45,128 bases of DNA from Palsa-883 sp035696165 (GTDB lineage Bacteria; Pseudomonadota; Alphaproteobacteria; Acetobacterales; Acetobacteraceae): NCBI GenBank assembly GCA_035696165.1, contig DASRQX010000136.1:1-45128 (forward strand). The letters are read 5' to 3'. Shown in pieces: positions 24,270-33,174 of the stretch; within the stretch, counting starts at the first letter, position 1; each line of letters begins with the position of its first letter. The notes beneath the pieces were generated by a model. The model made no database searches and had not been told where the DNA came from. It saw only the letters and a list, made by a program, of their open reading frames with translations. Both the position numbers and the translations under genes were made by a program.

Positions 24270-25298
24270 ATGTCGAAGTCAGGTTTGAAAGTGGACGCCG
24301 CGGTCAGCATGCCGCGATGGCTGGGACCGGCAATCGGCGATGTGGATCTACGCTTGTTGCGTGTGTTCAAGGCTGTCGCCGACCGCGGCGGCCTGTCCCC
24401 GGCGCAGGTCGATCTCGGCCTTAGTCTCGCAACGATCAGCAAACACCTGGCCGACCTGGAAATCCGCCTGTCGATGCGGCTTTGCCATCGCGGCCATGAG
24501 CGGTTCAGGCTCACCGAACAGGGGCAGGCGGTGTATCGCGCGGTGCTGGATCTGTTCGCCTCGATCGACCAGTTCCGGCACGATGTCGGCGGCGCCCGCG
24601 GCGACATGACCGGCGAGATCACGCTCGGCCTGGTCGATGCCACCGTGACGGACGACGCGGCGCCGGTGGTCCGCGCGATCGGCGCGCTGCGCCAGCAGGC
24701 GCCGCAGGTGCGGATCCGCCTGATGGTGCTGTCGCCCGACGATATCGAGACCGGATTGCTGAACGGACGCCTCACACTCGGCGTCCTGCCCGAGTATCGC
24801 AGGCTGCACGGATTGGAATACACGCCGCTCTACCAGGAAACCTCGCAGCTCTACTGCGCGTCCGGCCACCCGTTGTTCACCCGTTCCGACCCTGCGATCA
24901 GGCCCGAGGAACTCGCCGACCACGCCTATGTGAATCGGGGATATTTCGAAGGTGCCACAAAGCTCAAGATCATTGCATCGCTGGTACCATCGGCGACGGC
25001 GTGGCATGTCGAGGGCGTCGCGATGCTGATTCTGTCGGGAGCCTTTATCGGTTTCCTGCCGTCCCATTTCGCGGCTGCGTGGTGCCGCGCTGACCGGATG
25101 CGCCCACTGCTGGCCGGCACGATGCACTACCGGGAGTCGTTCTCCGTGGCACGACGCAAGGGGATGCGGCCGGGACGACTGGTCGATCGGCTCACGCAGT
25201 TGCTGCGCGACCTTGCGAAATTTCCGGACGCGGCCGCGGTTCGTTCCGGACCGGCGATCGGCGTACCGCCGATGCGGGCGCGTCAACCGGCTTCCTGA
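24270..25298 (+). CDS. LysR-family regulator of the ureohydrolase operon
   Basis: 342-residue LysR protein. The DNA-binding domain starts later than usual because of a 20-residue N-terminal extension; the core reads VDLRLLRVFKAVADRGGLSP, then LATISKHLADLEIRL and RLTEQGQAVY. The effector domain follows with VRIRLMVLSPDDIETGLLNG. ATG 24270 is used because the upstream frame to 24138 would span the operator region. Its divergence from the ureohydrolase gene makes it the probable activator of the guanidino operon, comparable in arrangement to the LysR-type regulator next to guanidinobutyrase genes in pseudomonads. It converges on the permease gene at 25340. Confidence 0.88.
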   Translation: MSKSGLKVDAAVSMPRWLGPAIGDVDLRLLRVFKAVADRGGLSPAQVDLGLSLATISKHLADLEIRLSMRLCHRGHERFRLTEQGQAVYRAVLDLFASIDQFRHDVGGARGDMTGEITLGLVDATVTDDAAPVVRAIGALRQQAPQVRIRLMVLSPDDIETGLLNGRLTLGVLPEYRRLHGLEYTPLYQETSQLYCASGHPLFTRSDPAIRPEELADHAYVNRGYFEGATKLKIIASLVPSATAWHVEGVAMLILSGAFIGFLPSHFAAAWCRADRMRPLLAGTMHYRESFSVARRKGMRPGRLVDRLTQLLRDLAKFPDAAAVRSGPAIGVPPMRARQPAS

Positions 25299-25339
25299 GC
25301 GCGCCACCCGCTGGACGCCGCCCGCCGGAAACTGAACGA

Positions 25340-25996
25340 TCAGGCGCGCTGGCTGCGCGACCCAAGGCGCCGCTCCAGGGAGCGCGCGTATGCCGTCAGC
25401 GGCGAGCACATGACGAAATAGATCAGCGCCACCAGCCCGTACACCGCAAAGGGCCGGAATGTCGCGTTGGTCATGATCTCGCCGATCCGGGTCAGCTCGC
25501 GGAACCCGATCACCGAGGTGACAGCGGTGCTTTTCAAAAGCTGCACCAGGAAGCCCACCGTCGGCGGAATCGCGATGCGCAGTGCCTGTGGCAGGATGAC
25601 CAACCGCAACTGTCTCAGATAGTGCAGCCCCAGGGCGGCTCCGGCATCCCACTGCCCCTGCGGGATCGCTTCCACGCAGCCACGCCAGATTTCGCCGAGA
25701 TAGGCACTGGCGTAGAGTGTCAGGCACACGCCGGCCGCCAGCCAGGGAGACACCTCCACGCCGACGAGCGGCAGGCCGAAGAACACGAGGAACAACTGCA
25801 TCAGCAGCGGGGTTCCCTGGAAGGCTTCGATGTAGAGTTTGGCGGCCGCCTTCCCCGGCCGATAGGGGCCGACGCGAAGCGCCAGCAGCGCGAGCCCGGC
25901 GGCACCGCCGCAAACAAAGGCCAGCAGCGTCAGACCCAGTGTCCAACGTGCAGCGAGCAGCAGATTGGACAACATGTCCCAGAGCGTGAACTGCAT
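25340..25996 (-). CDS. Polar amino acid ABC transporter permease (HisM/HisQ type)
   Basis: 218-residue inner-membrane permease with about five helices. The EAA-type loop that contacts the ATPase reads WDAGAALGLHYLRQLRLVILPQALR (first part at about residue 125). ATG 25996 overlaps the last base of the upstream permease stop, so the two are co-translated; the longer frame from 26224 would overlap the other permease and is rejected. It forms a heterodimer with the upstream permease and works with the binding protein at 26678-27466. Confidence 0.88.
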   Translation of the reverse strand: MQFTLWDMLSNLLLAARWTLGLTLLAFVCGGAAGLALLALRVGPYRPGKAAAKLYIEAFQGTPLLMQLFLVFFGLPLVGVEVSPWLAAGVCLTLYASAYLGEIWRGCVEAIPQGQWDAGAALGLHYLRQLRLVILPQALRIAIPPTVGFLVQLLKSTAVTSVIGFRELTRIGEIMTNATFRPFAVYGLVALIYFVMCSPLTAYARSLERRLGSRSQRA

Positions 25997-26664
25997 CAGC
26001 GCACCCCGCTCACGAACAACCTTCGCCCCAGCAGCAGCAGCACGCGTCGCGCTGCCACCGCGAGGATCAGATAGATTGCCGTGATGATCAGATACGTTTC
26101 GAACGGCCGGAAAGTGCGCGATTGAATCACGTCGCCCGCGTAGGTCAGATCGCGCACGGCGATCTGCGACACCACGGCCGATTCCAGCAGGATGATGACG
26201 ACCTGGCTGACCAGCGCCGGCCACATGCTGCCCAGCGCCTGCGGCAGCACGATCTTGCCGAATACGATCACCGGACGCAGGCCCAACGCCATTCCGGCCT
26301 CGCGCTGCCCCTGCGGTACCGCCTCGATGCCTGCCCGCACGATCTCGATCGAATAGGCGGACAGGTTGATGGTCATGGCCAGCGCGGCCGCCTGCATGGC
26401 GTTGAGGTGCAGCCCCAGGGTGGGCAGGCCGAAAAAGATGAAAAACATCTGCACGAGAAACGGGGTGTTGCGGATCAGTTCCACGTAGCCGGCAACAACC
26501 TGCCTGGCCGCCTTGATGCCGCTTCGCCCGAGGGCGGCACCGCCGATACTCAGGCAGATGCCGACCACCGAGGCAAACGCAGCCAACCCCACCGTCGCCA
26601 GTGCTCCGCTGAGCAGCAGCGCGTGCGCCTGCAGCAGCGCAGCAAAGTCGAATTGATGCTCCAC
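25996..26664 (-). CDS. Polar amino acid ABC transporter permease (HisM/HisQ type)
   Basis: 222-residue inner-membrane permease, second half of the channel. The coupling loop is REAGMALGLRPVIVFGKIVLPQA. GTG 26664 (VEHQFDFAALLQ) is preferred; it lies 13 bases after the binding-protein stop, whereas the longer frame from 26739 would overlap that gene with a patternless extension. The order binding protein, permease, permease is standard for these importers. The usual ATPase gene is not beside it. Confidence 0.86.
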   Translation of the reverse strand: MEHQFDFAALLQAHALLLSGALATVGLAAFASVVGICLSIGGAALGRSGIKAARQVVAGYVELIRNTPFLVQMFFIFFGLPTLGLHLNAMQAAALAMTINLSAYSIEIVRAGIEAVPQGQREAGMALGLRPVIVFGKIVLPQALGSMWPALVSQVVIILLESAVVSQIAVRDLTYAGDVIQSRTFRPFETYLIITAIYLILAVAARRVLLLLGRRLFVSGVR

Positions 26665-26677
26665 CGCAGGATGCGGG

Positions 26678-27466
26678 TCAGAAGTTCGCGGGCAGCGGGG
26701 TCTTGAGCCACTCGATCGAGATCTTGTTGAGGCTGCCATCCGTGCGCATCTGCTGGATGACGCCGTTGATCAGCGCCTTGAGCCTGGGTTCGTTCTTGTT
26801 GAGCGCGACGTGGTCGGGCGAGCTCATCAGCTCGAATTTCTGCTGCGGCTCCACAGCCGGGTGCCGTGCCAGGATGCTGGCGCCGACGTCGTTGCTGACG
26901 ACGATCAGTTGCACCTGCTGGGCGAGAAACGCGGCGATGACGCCGTTGTAGTCGTTGAACCGCTGAATATCCGTGCTCGGCGGCGCAACGGCGGTCAGCG
27001 ACGTGTCCTCCAGCGTTCCCCGGTTCACTGCCACCGATTTGCCGGCGAGATCGGCCGGTCCCTTGACGGCGATCGACGGGCCGCCGAGGACCGCGATGTA
27101 GTAGGGCGCGTAGGCATCGGTGAAGTCGAGCACCTTGGCGCGCTCGGCGCTCTCGCCGACGCTGAGCAGGATGTTGACCTTGTGTTCGTTCAGATAGGGG
27201 ATGCGGTTCTGTCCGGTGATGCCGACAAGGTCCAATTTCACCTTCATCGCCGCGGCAAGGGCGTTGGCCACGTCGATGTCGTAGCCATGCAGGCTCATGT
27301 CGGCGCCGGCCGAGGAGAACGGCGGGAAGTCCTCGAAGATGCCCACTTTCAAGCTACCCGCCTTGACGATGTCGTCGAGTTCGTCGGCCTGAACCGCCGA
27401 CGCGCCGAAAGCCATCAGGCCCAGGCCGAAGACCAGCGCCAGGATACAATTCCTCTGAGCCGCCAT
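26678..27466 (-). CDS. ABC transporter periplasmic binding protein, amino acid type
   Basis: 262-residue solute-binding protein of the family 3 (polar amino acid) type. A signal peptide (CILALVFGLGLMAFGASAVQA) precedes the ligand-binding fold: LKVGIFEDFPPFSS, YDIDVANALAAAM, then ILLSVGESAERAKVLDFT. AGGGAG lies upstream of the ATG. The conserved Arg that binds amino acid carboxylates is not clearly seen in the usual TxxR place (here SAERAKVLDF), so ligand class is uncertain. First gene of the three-gene importer unit next to the guanidino operon, so a guanidino compound or basic amino acid is plausible. Confidence 0.87.
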   Translation of the reverse strand: MAAQRNCILALVFGLGLMAFGASAVQADELDDIVKAGSLKVGIFEDFPPFSSAGADMSLHGYDIDVANALAAAMKVKLDLVGITGQNRIPYLNEHKVNILLSVGESAERAKVLDFTDAYAPYYIAVLGGPSIAVKGPADLAGKSVAVNRGTLEDTSLTAVAPPSTDIQRFNDYNGVIAAFLAQQVQLIVVSNDVGASILARHPAVEPQQKFELMSSPDHVALNKNEPRLKALINGVIQQMRTDGSLNKISIEWLKTPLPANF

Positions 27467-27991
27467 GTCCGTTACTCCCTATGCCAATGTGTTGCTGCGT
27501 AGACCAGTCGGATAGCCAATCGTGGGCCGTGGCTGGCGCGGACTGACCGTGCAACCGGCCCCTGCGGGCGTCTCGCTCGGCCAACAGTCGCGCGGCCCAC
27601 AGTCGTTTCGCCCCGGGCCGCACGGCCATGCCGTCATACCTAGATGCGAGCCGACGGGATCGTTTCACAGCAGTGCCGCGGCTGAAATGGCGGTTCATCA
27701 AAGCCGAGTTTGACTGTTGCGACAATGCCCTGGCAGTGTTCGATCCTGCGCCGCGGATGCCGGCATCGGCCCCACGCACCGATGCAATCGAGCGTTGCCG
27801 AGACAGCTTGCCGTCAAACCAGACTTTGAGGAAACGCTATTCCGCCGGAACGTGACGTGGGCGCATGTTCTGCACCACGCTCGGCCACCGTCATCGCGGT
27901 GGTCACGTCGCGGCGAATGCGACACGCACGCGTCGCTGGCTGGGAAATTCATCTGGGGACCTCGCGACAGAGCGAGGATGGGGGAAATGCC
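27467..27991. other. Divergent intergenic region between two importers
   Basis: 525 bases separating the start of the amino acid importer (minus) from the polyamine-type importer (plus). It must carry promoters for both, but I could not identify convincing -35/-10 or sigma-54 elements. The small frames in it have no family pattern. Confidence 0.45.
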
Positions 27992-29071
27992 ATGCAGACC
28001 ATTTCGCGCAGACGGGTTCTGGGAAGTTTTGGCGCCCTCGGCGCTTCGGCGACGATCGGCTCGCTGCTGCGGCCGCGCCGCGCCGCCGCGGCCGCAGCGG
28101 GGATAACGGCGATCGAGTGGGGTGGCGATGTCATCGATGCGATGAAGCAGATCGAGGCCGACCAGCAAGCGGTACAGGTCAACTGGGCGCTGTTCCAGGG
28201 TGGTTCCGGCAGTGTGCTGCCGAAGATCAAGGCAAGCTGGCCGAACGTCGAATACGACTATGTCGCGGGTTGGGAAGGCAGCTTCAACACGATGGTTCTG
28301 GAAGATTGGCCGGTGACCATCACCAAGGCCGATATTCCGAATCTCGCCGACATTCCTGAGAAGATCATCATCAAGGACAGCAAGGGCAACTGGAAGGCGG
28401 TCCCGCGCGCGGTGGGCGGCATGTATTTCGGCTACCGTACCGACACTGTGCCAATGCCGATCACCAGCATCGACGACCTGTACAGCCCAAAGCTGAAGGG
28501 CCAGGTCTGCTGGCCGGGACCGACGCAAAGCATGATGTTGCAGGTGGTGGCGCTGGCGATCCACGGCGGCGGCAGCGAGCGCAACATGGAGCCTGGCTGG
28601 AAGCTGATGAAGGACCTTGCCAAGTCAGGCAACATCGGCCGCATCGCGGTCACTGACGTGGATTTCACCAACTCGCTGACCTCGGGCGAAACCTCGGCCG
28701 GCTTCTTCGCCGAGCCCGGCTGGGCGTCGGTTGCCAAGAATTTCAAGGTCACGCGCATGACCAAGCAGGCCGGCATGCCAACGTTCCTGTACCAGAGCGG
28801 GTTTGCGCTCATGAAGAACCGTCCGAGCCTGAAGGCGACGATGGACTTCGTGAATTTCTGCATCAGCCCGGAGATGAACACGCTGTACGGTAAGGTTGCC
28901 GGCGAGGCGCCACTGAACGTCAAGGCGACCACCCCCGCCAACCTGGCGCACCTCTCCTTCACCCCGGCCGAGATGGAGAAGTTCGTCTACGTGCCGGACT
29001 ATGCCGTGGTCCTCGGCCAGCAAGACGCCTGGGCCAAGCGCTGGGAATCGGACATCGCGCCGCTGCTGTGA
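27992..29071 (+). CDS. Polyamine-type ABC binding protein (PotD-like), Tat-exported
   Basis: 359-residue periplasmic solute-binding protein. The N-terminus carries a twin-arginine motif (SRRRVLGSFGALG), so export is likely through Tat. The mature part follows the PotD/spermidine-putrescine pattern: WGGDVIDAMKQIE, MYFGYRTDTV, LKGQVCWPGP, and FLYQSGFALMKN. ATG 27992 follows GGGGGAAA; the longer frame from 27857 would bury the signal. It leads a four-gene operon with two permeases and an ATPase. Substrate is inferred as a polyamine, GABA or a guanidino amine. Confidence 0.88.
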   Translation: MQTISRRRVLGSFGALGASATIGSLLRPRRAAAAAAGITAIEWGGDVIDAMKQIEADQQAVQVNWALFQGGSGSVLPKIKASWPNVEYDYVAGWEGSFNTMVLEDWPVTITKADIPNLADIPEKIIIKDSKGNWKAVPRAVGGMYFGYRTDTVPMPITSIDDLYSPKLKGQVCWPGPTQSMMLQVVALAIHGGGSERNMEPGWKLMKDLAKSGNIGRIAVTDVDFTNSLTSGETSAGFFAEPGWASVAKNFKVTRMTKQAGMPTFLYQSGFALMKNRPSLKATMDFVNFCISPEMNTLYGKVAGEAPLNVKATTPANLAHLSFTPAEMEKFVYVPDYAVVLGQQDAWAKRWESDIAPLL

Positions 29072-29085
29072 TAGCGGCCCGATAG

Positions 29086-29937
29086 GTGCGCACCACCCGC
29101 ATCTGGCTCCTGCTGATCCTACCGTCCAGCCTGATCCTGCTGGGCGGCTTCCTGCTGCCCATGCTCGGTCTTGGCGAGGAAAGCTTTCGCCTGTTTACCC
29201 CCGGTCGCGTGGGTGCGGTGGCCGGGGCGCCACTGACGCTGAACAACTATCTCGAACTGGCCACCTCTGGCTTTCTCGATTTCGTTGTCGAAACCTTGCG
29301 TATCAGTCTGATCGCCACGCTGATCGGATTGCTGATCGGTTTTCCGATGGCGTGGTGGATCGCGCGGCGCCTGCCGCGCGCCGGACGGGCGATAGCCATC
29401 GGATTCCTGATCGCGATGGTGCTGCTCAGCGTTCTGGTTCGCACCTACGCGCTGGAACTGACATTCGGATCGGTGGGCCTGCTGCGCGGCGTGCTGCGCG
29501 CGCTCGACATCGCACCGAACGGGCGCGGCTACATCGAATGCCTCGTTGCGGCCGGCTTACTCCATTCGGTGCTGCCGGTCACGGCCCTGACGCTGTTGGG
29601 AACAGTGCAGAACCTCGACCATCGGCTGACCGACGCCGCCCAGTCGCTGGGCGCCCCGGCGTGGCGGGCGCATCTGTCCGTCACCGTGCCGCTCTGCATG
29701 CCGGGCCTGCTTGCCGCTTTCCTGATCTCGTTCACGTTCTCCATCAGCGCGTTCGTCATCCCGATGGTGTTGGGCAAGGGCCGGGTGCTGTTCCTGTCCA
29801 ACCTGATCTACACGCGGTTCAGCGAGATCGCCGACTATCCCAGTGGTGCGGCAATCTCCGTGGTCATGCTGGCGATCGCGCTGTTCTTTGTCGTGGTGGT
29901 GTCCAATATTGCGGCACGCCAGGGGCGCAAGGCATGA
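29086..29937 (+). CDS. Polyamine-type ABC permease (PotB-like)
   Basis: 283-residue inner-membrane permease with six predicted helices. The ATPase-coupling loop reads LTDAAQSLGAPAWRAHLSV. GTG 29086 is the start, 14 bases after the binding-protein stop. The stop overlaps the next permease start (ATGA at 29934-29937). Pairs with the PotC-like permease. Confidence 0.88.
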   Translation: MRTTRIWLLLILPSSLILLGGFLLPMLGLGEESFRLFTPGRVGAVAGAPLTLNNYLELATSGFLDFVVETLRISLIATLIGLLIGFPMAWWIARRLPRAGRAIAIGFLIAMVLLSVLVRTYALELTFGSVGLLRGVLRALDIAPNGRGYIECLVAAGLLHSVLPVTALTLLGTVQNLDHRLTDAAQSLGAPAWRAHLSVTVPLCMPGLLAAFLISFTFSISAFVIPMVLGKGRVLFLSNLIYTRFSEIADYPSGAAISVVMLAIALFFVVVVSNIAARQGRKA

Positions 29938-30773
29938 ACGTCACACGGCCGAATCGCCGCCGGATCGACGACATCATCGGCTGGTCCACGGCGGCGGTGG
30001 TCGTGCTCGGCTTGGTTTTTCTGCTGTTGCCGCTCCTGGTCACCTCGGTGATGGCATTCGACGAGCGCAGCTTCCTCGGCCCGATGCCGCCGCCAGGATT
30101 CTCGCTGCATTGGTTCGTGCGCTTCTTCTCGCAGACCTATTTCCTGGTGGGGCTGCGCACCAGTCTGTTGGTCGCGATCGTCGCGTGCAGCATTTCACTC
30201 GCGGCCGGCGCTGCCGCGGCGCTGTTCCTCGACCGCACGCAGTTCTGGGGTCGTGGCGTGGTGCTCGCGACGTTCCTCTCGCCGCTGGTGGTGCCGCCGG
30301 TCGTCATCGGATTCTCGTTGCTGTTGTTCCTCGCCCAGATCGGCGTGACCTGGGGTCTTGGCCGCCTGGTGGTCGGCCACGTCATTATTACGTTGCCGTA
30401 CGCCATCCGCACGGCGCTGGCGAGCCTCGCCGGCATCGATCGCCGGCTTGAGGAAGCGGCACTCAACCTGGGCGCCACCGAAGCCCGCGTGCTGTGGACA
30501 GTGACCTTGCCGCTGATCCGTACGGGCCTGATCAGCGGCGCGATCTTCGCCTTCGCCGTTTCGCTCGACGACGTCGCCGTCAGCAGCTTCCTCACCGATC
30601 CCACCACGTACACCCTGCCGGTGGCGCTGGTCAGCAGCATGCGTGCGACCTTCGACCTGACCATCGCTGCCGCGTCGGTGCTGCTGATCGGCGTGACCGT
30701 GGTGCTGATGTTCATCCTGGATAAGGCAGTCGGGTTCGATCGTCTGATCGGCCGCGGCATGTTCGGCAGATAG
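29934..30773 (+). CDS. Polyamine-type ABC permease (PotC-like)
   Basis: 279-residue permease with six predicted helices. The coupling loop is LEEAALNLGATEARVLWTV, and the SLDDVAVSSFLTDPTTYTLPV block is characteristic of PotC-type proteins. ATG 29934 overlaps the upstream stop. Longer frames starting at 29001 run antiparallel in sense to known genes and are rejected. A ten-base gap leads to the ATPase. Confidence 0.9.
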   Translation: MNVTRPNRRRIDDIIGWSTAAVVVLGLVFLLLPLLVTSVMAFDERSFLGPMPPPGFSLHWFVRFFSQTYFLVGLRTSLLVAIVACSISLAAGAAAALFLDRTQFWGRGVVLATFLSPLVVPPVVIGFSLLLFLAQIGVTWGLGRLVVGHVIITLPYAIRTALASLAGIDRRLEEAALNLGATEARVLWTVTLPLIRTGLISGAIFAFAVSLDDVAVSSFLTDPTTYTLPVALVSSMRATFDLTIAAASVLLIGVTVVLMFILDKAVGFDRLIGRGMFGR

Positions 30774-30783
30774 GGGGCAGGCG

Positions 30784-31887
30784 TTGACCGACACCGTTGA
30801 ACTCACCGACGTCAGCAAGCACTACGGGCCGCTTGTCGCGGTCAACCGGCTGTCATTCACGGTCAGCCCGGGCGAGACGATTGCGTTGTTGGGTCCGTCC
30901 GGCTGCGGCAAGACCACGACGCTGCGGCTGATCGCCGGCTTCGAGACGCCCGATACCGGGACGTTGCGGTTGGCCGGCGAGGACGTCGCCCGCAAGCGGC
31001 CGTACGAGCGCTCCATCGGATTGCTGTTCCAGCACTACGCGCTGTTCCCGCACATGAGCGTGGCCGACAATATCGCCTACGGCCTGCGGCATCGGGGCTT
31101 TCCGCGCCAGGACATTCCGCGGCTGGTGGCCGAGATGCTTGCCCTGGTCAAACTCTCCGACAAAGCCGCCCAACGTCCGGGCCAGATGTCTGGCGGTCAG
31201 CAGCAGCGCGTTGCGCTCGCGCGTGCGCTCGCCACCCAGCCGAAGGTCGTGTTGCTGGACGAGCCGCTGTCGGCACTCGACGCCAAACTGCGCCAGGAAC
31301 TGCGCGTCGAGCTCAAGCAGGTGTTGGCCTCGGTGCGCGCCACCACCATCGTCGTCACCCATGACCAGGAGGAGGCAATGAGCCTCGCCGAGCGTATCAT
31401 TGTCATGAACCACGGCGCCATCGCGCAGCAGGGCACGCCGGACGAGATCTATTCCCGCCCAAACAGCCGTTTCGTTGCCGAATTCATGGGCCGTTCGAAT
31501 TGGTTCGCGGGTCGGATCTCCGGACAATCGGGTGCCGGCGGCCTTACGTTCGCCACCGCATCCGGCATCACGCTGCGCATTCCGGCACCGGCACAACCGC
31601 ACCCGGCCGAGGTCGATGTCTGCATCCGTCCCGAGCGGATCGACCTCGCGTGGGGCACGGAGGCGGCGGAGGCCGCAGCAGTCGCCCCGAACATCAACCA
31701 GGTGGCGGGGCGGGTGGCCGGCGCCGCGTTGCTCGGAGCCGACCGACAGTTCCTGGTGGAACTCGTCGGCGGCGACCGCATTGTCGCCTCGCTGCCAAAT
31801 CGCCTGCGCAGCGTACCGGCCGAAGGCGAGCCGGTCTCCGTCTGCTTCGCAGCCGAAGACTGCATCGTCGTGCCGTCGGGTGTGTGA
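30784..31887 (+). CDS. Polyamine-type ABC transporter ATPase (PotA-like)
   Basis: 367-residue ATPase. Walker A is GPSGCGKTT (37-45), signature SGGQQQ (136-141), Walker B VVLLDE (155-160), and the switch His in VVTHDQEEA. The C-terminal third is a TOBE domain. TTG start at 30784 follows AGGGGGCAGG. It completes the polyamine importer. Because no other ATPase gene is near the amino acid permeases at 25340-26664, sharing is conceivable but PotA and HisP types are not normally interchangeable. Confidence 0.92.
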   Translation: MTDTVELTDVSKHYGPLVAVNRLSFTVSPGETIALLGPSGCGKTTTLRLIAGFETPDTGTLRLAGEDVARKRPYERSIGLLFQHYALFPHMSVADNIAYGLRHRGFPRQDIPRLVAEMLALVKLSDKAAQRPGQMSGGQQQRVALARALATQPKVVLLDEPLSALDAKLRQELRVELKQVLASVRATTIVVTHDQEEAMSLAERIIVMNHGAIAQQGTPDEIYSRPNSRFVAEFMGRSNWFAGRISGQSGAGGLTFATASGITLRIPAPAQPHPAEVDVCIRPERIDLAWGTEAAEAAAVAPNINQVAGRVAGAALLGADRQFLVELVGGDRIVASLPNRLRSVPAEGEPVSVCFAAEDCIVVPSGV

Positions 31888-31927
31888 ATCGCCCGTCGCC
31901 AGTACTTAGCCGACGATGGAGGCTTGA

Positions 31928-32875
31928 GTGCTGCCGCGCCTGAATGAGATGCCGACCACATCGCCGCTTTTCGTCGACATGTTCGCTGAACTGCGGGCAC
32001 GTGGCTTCGAGGGCGATCTTTCGGCGACATCTTCCGAACGCATCGTACAGGCGACCGACAACTCGATTTATCAGGTGTTGCCCCAGGCGATCGCGTTTCC
32101 ACGGACGACCGAGGACCTCGTGCGCATCGCCCGGCTGACGAGCGATCCACGCTTCGCCGGCATGGCGCGCGCCGCGCGGGGCGGCGGCACCGGCACGAAC
32201 GGCCAATTGCTCACCGACGGATTGGTCGTCGACGTTTCGCGGCACATGAACCGCATTCTCGAAATCAATGCCGAGGAACGTTGGGTGCGGGTCCAGACCG
32301 GGGTGGTCAAAGATCAGCTCAATGCCGCGGCGGCCCCATTCGGGCTGTTCTTCCCGTCGGAGCTTTCTACGTCGAACCGAGCCACCATCTGCGCATGGTC
32401 AGCACCGACGCGAGCGGCCAAGGTTCCTGCCTCTACGGCAAGACCCGCGATCATGTGCTGGAGCTGGCGACGGAGGTGCTCGACGACACCATATGGCGTA
32501 CGAGCCCGCTGACCGCCGAACAGCTTGCGGTCGTGCAGCGTCGGCCCGATCGTGTTGCCGCGATCCATCGGCGGGTCGACACGATCCATCGCGAGCAGGC
32601 GGATCTTATCGCTGCATCCTTCCCCAAGCTGAACCGATGCCTGACAGGATACGATCTCGTGCATATCCGCGATGCGCGCGGCCGCTTCGACCTTACGCGA
32701 TCCTGTGCGGTTCCGAGGGGACGCTTGGTCTGATCGCCGAAGCGAAACTTAATCTCGTGCCGATCCCGCCGTGTCGTGCGGTGGACATTGTGCGCTATGG
32801 CAGTTTCGACGCGGCGCTGCGCGATGCGCGTGCGCTGATTGAGTTCGGCGCCTCGTCCATCGAGAGAACCGCACT
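31928..32875 (+). pseudogene. FAD-linked oxidase (glycolate/D-lactate dehydrogenase type), broken
   Basis: N-terminal half of an FAD-binding oxidase with GGAGG before GTG 31928. The PP-loop FAD motif RAARGGGTGTNGQ is intact, and the chain continues through LFFPSELSTSNRATI in frame 1. At about 32390-32394 one base is missing (five bases where six code for Gly-Gly), after which the family pattern resumes as MVSTDASGQGSCLYGKTRDH. At about 32694 a second single-base deletion shifts it again, to ILCGSEGTLGLIAEAKLNLV. At about 32875 the homology ends abruptly; the rest of the family's length, including any Fe-S C-terminus, is gone. The gene belonged to the importer operon by position. Confidence 0.7.
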
Positions 32876-33174
32876 TTGCTCGCAACCGGCTACTCGTGCC
32901 GCTCGCAGGTCGGGCTGATCGACGGCGTGAGACTGTTGCATCCCCTGCAGGTGTTGCTCGGAGTCTTGCGAGAGCACGCCGGCGAACCATCGCAGTCCGT
33001 CGCGCAGGGTGCGCAGGTCGGCGGTCACGGTCTGCAGTGCAGTATCGGGTATTTGCCTTTTGCGTCCGAAAGCCGCCGGTTGGGAATCGGCGAGCCACCG
33101 GCTTCCGGCTTTGAATCGCGGAGTGCCTCGTTTCCCCCGCGGCCGGTGGTGGCCGGCAGAGGGGGGACAAGGCG
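32876..33174. other. Junction segment with an unidentified minus-strand coding scrap
   Basis: About 300 bases between the broken oxidase and the integrase. On the minus strand, frame 33256-32795 reads as plausible protein only in part (VTADLRTLRDGLRWFAGVL) before it runs into the antisense of the oxidase. I do not recognise it. It may be the tail of a gene brought in when the oxidase was cut. Confidence 0.35.

Noticed and set aside
24348..25946. 532-residue minus-strand frame
   Set aside because: Antisense to the LysR gene and out of frame with the permease; the permease reading in another frame has clear motifs.
29001..30773. 590-residue frame as one protein
   Set aside because: Only the part from 29934 follows the PotC pattern; the upstream part is a wrong-frame reading of the PotB-like gene.
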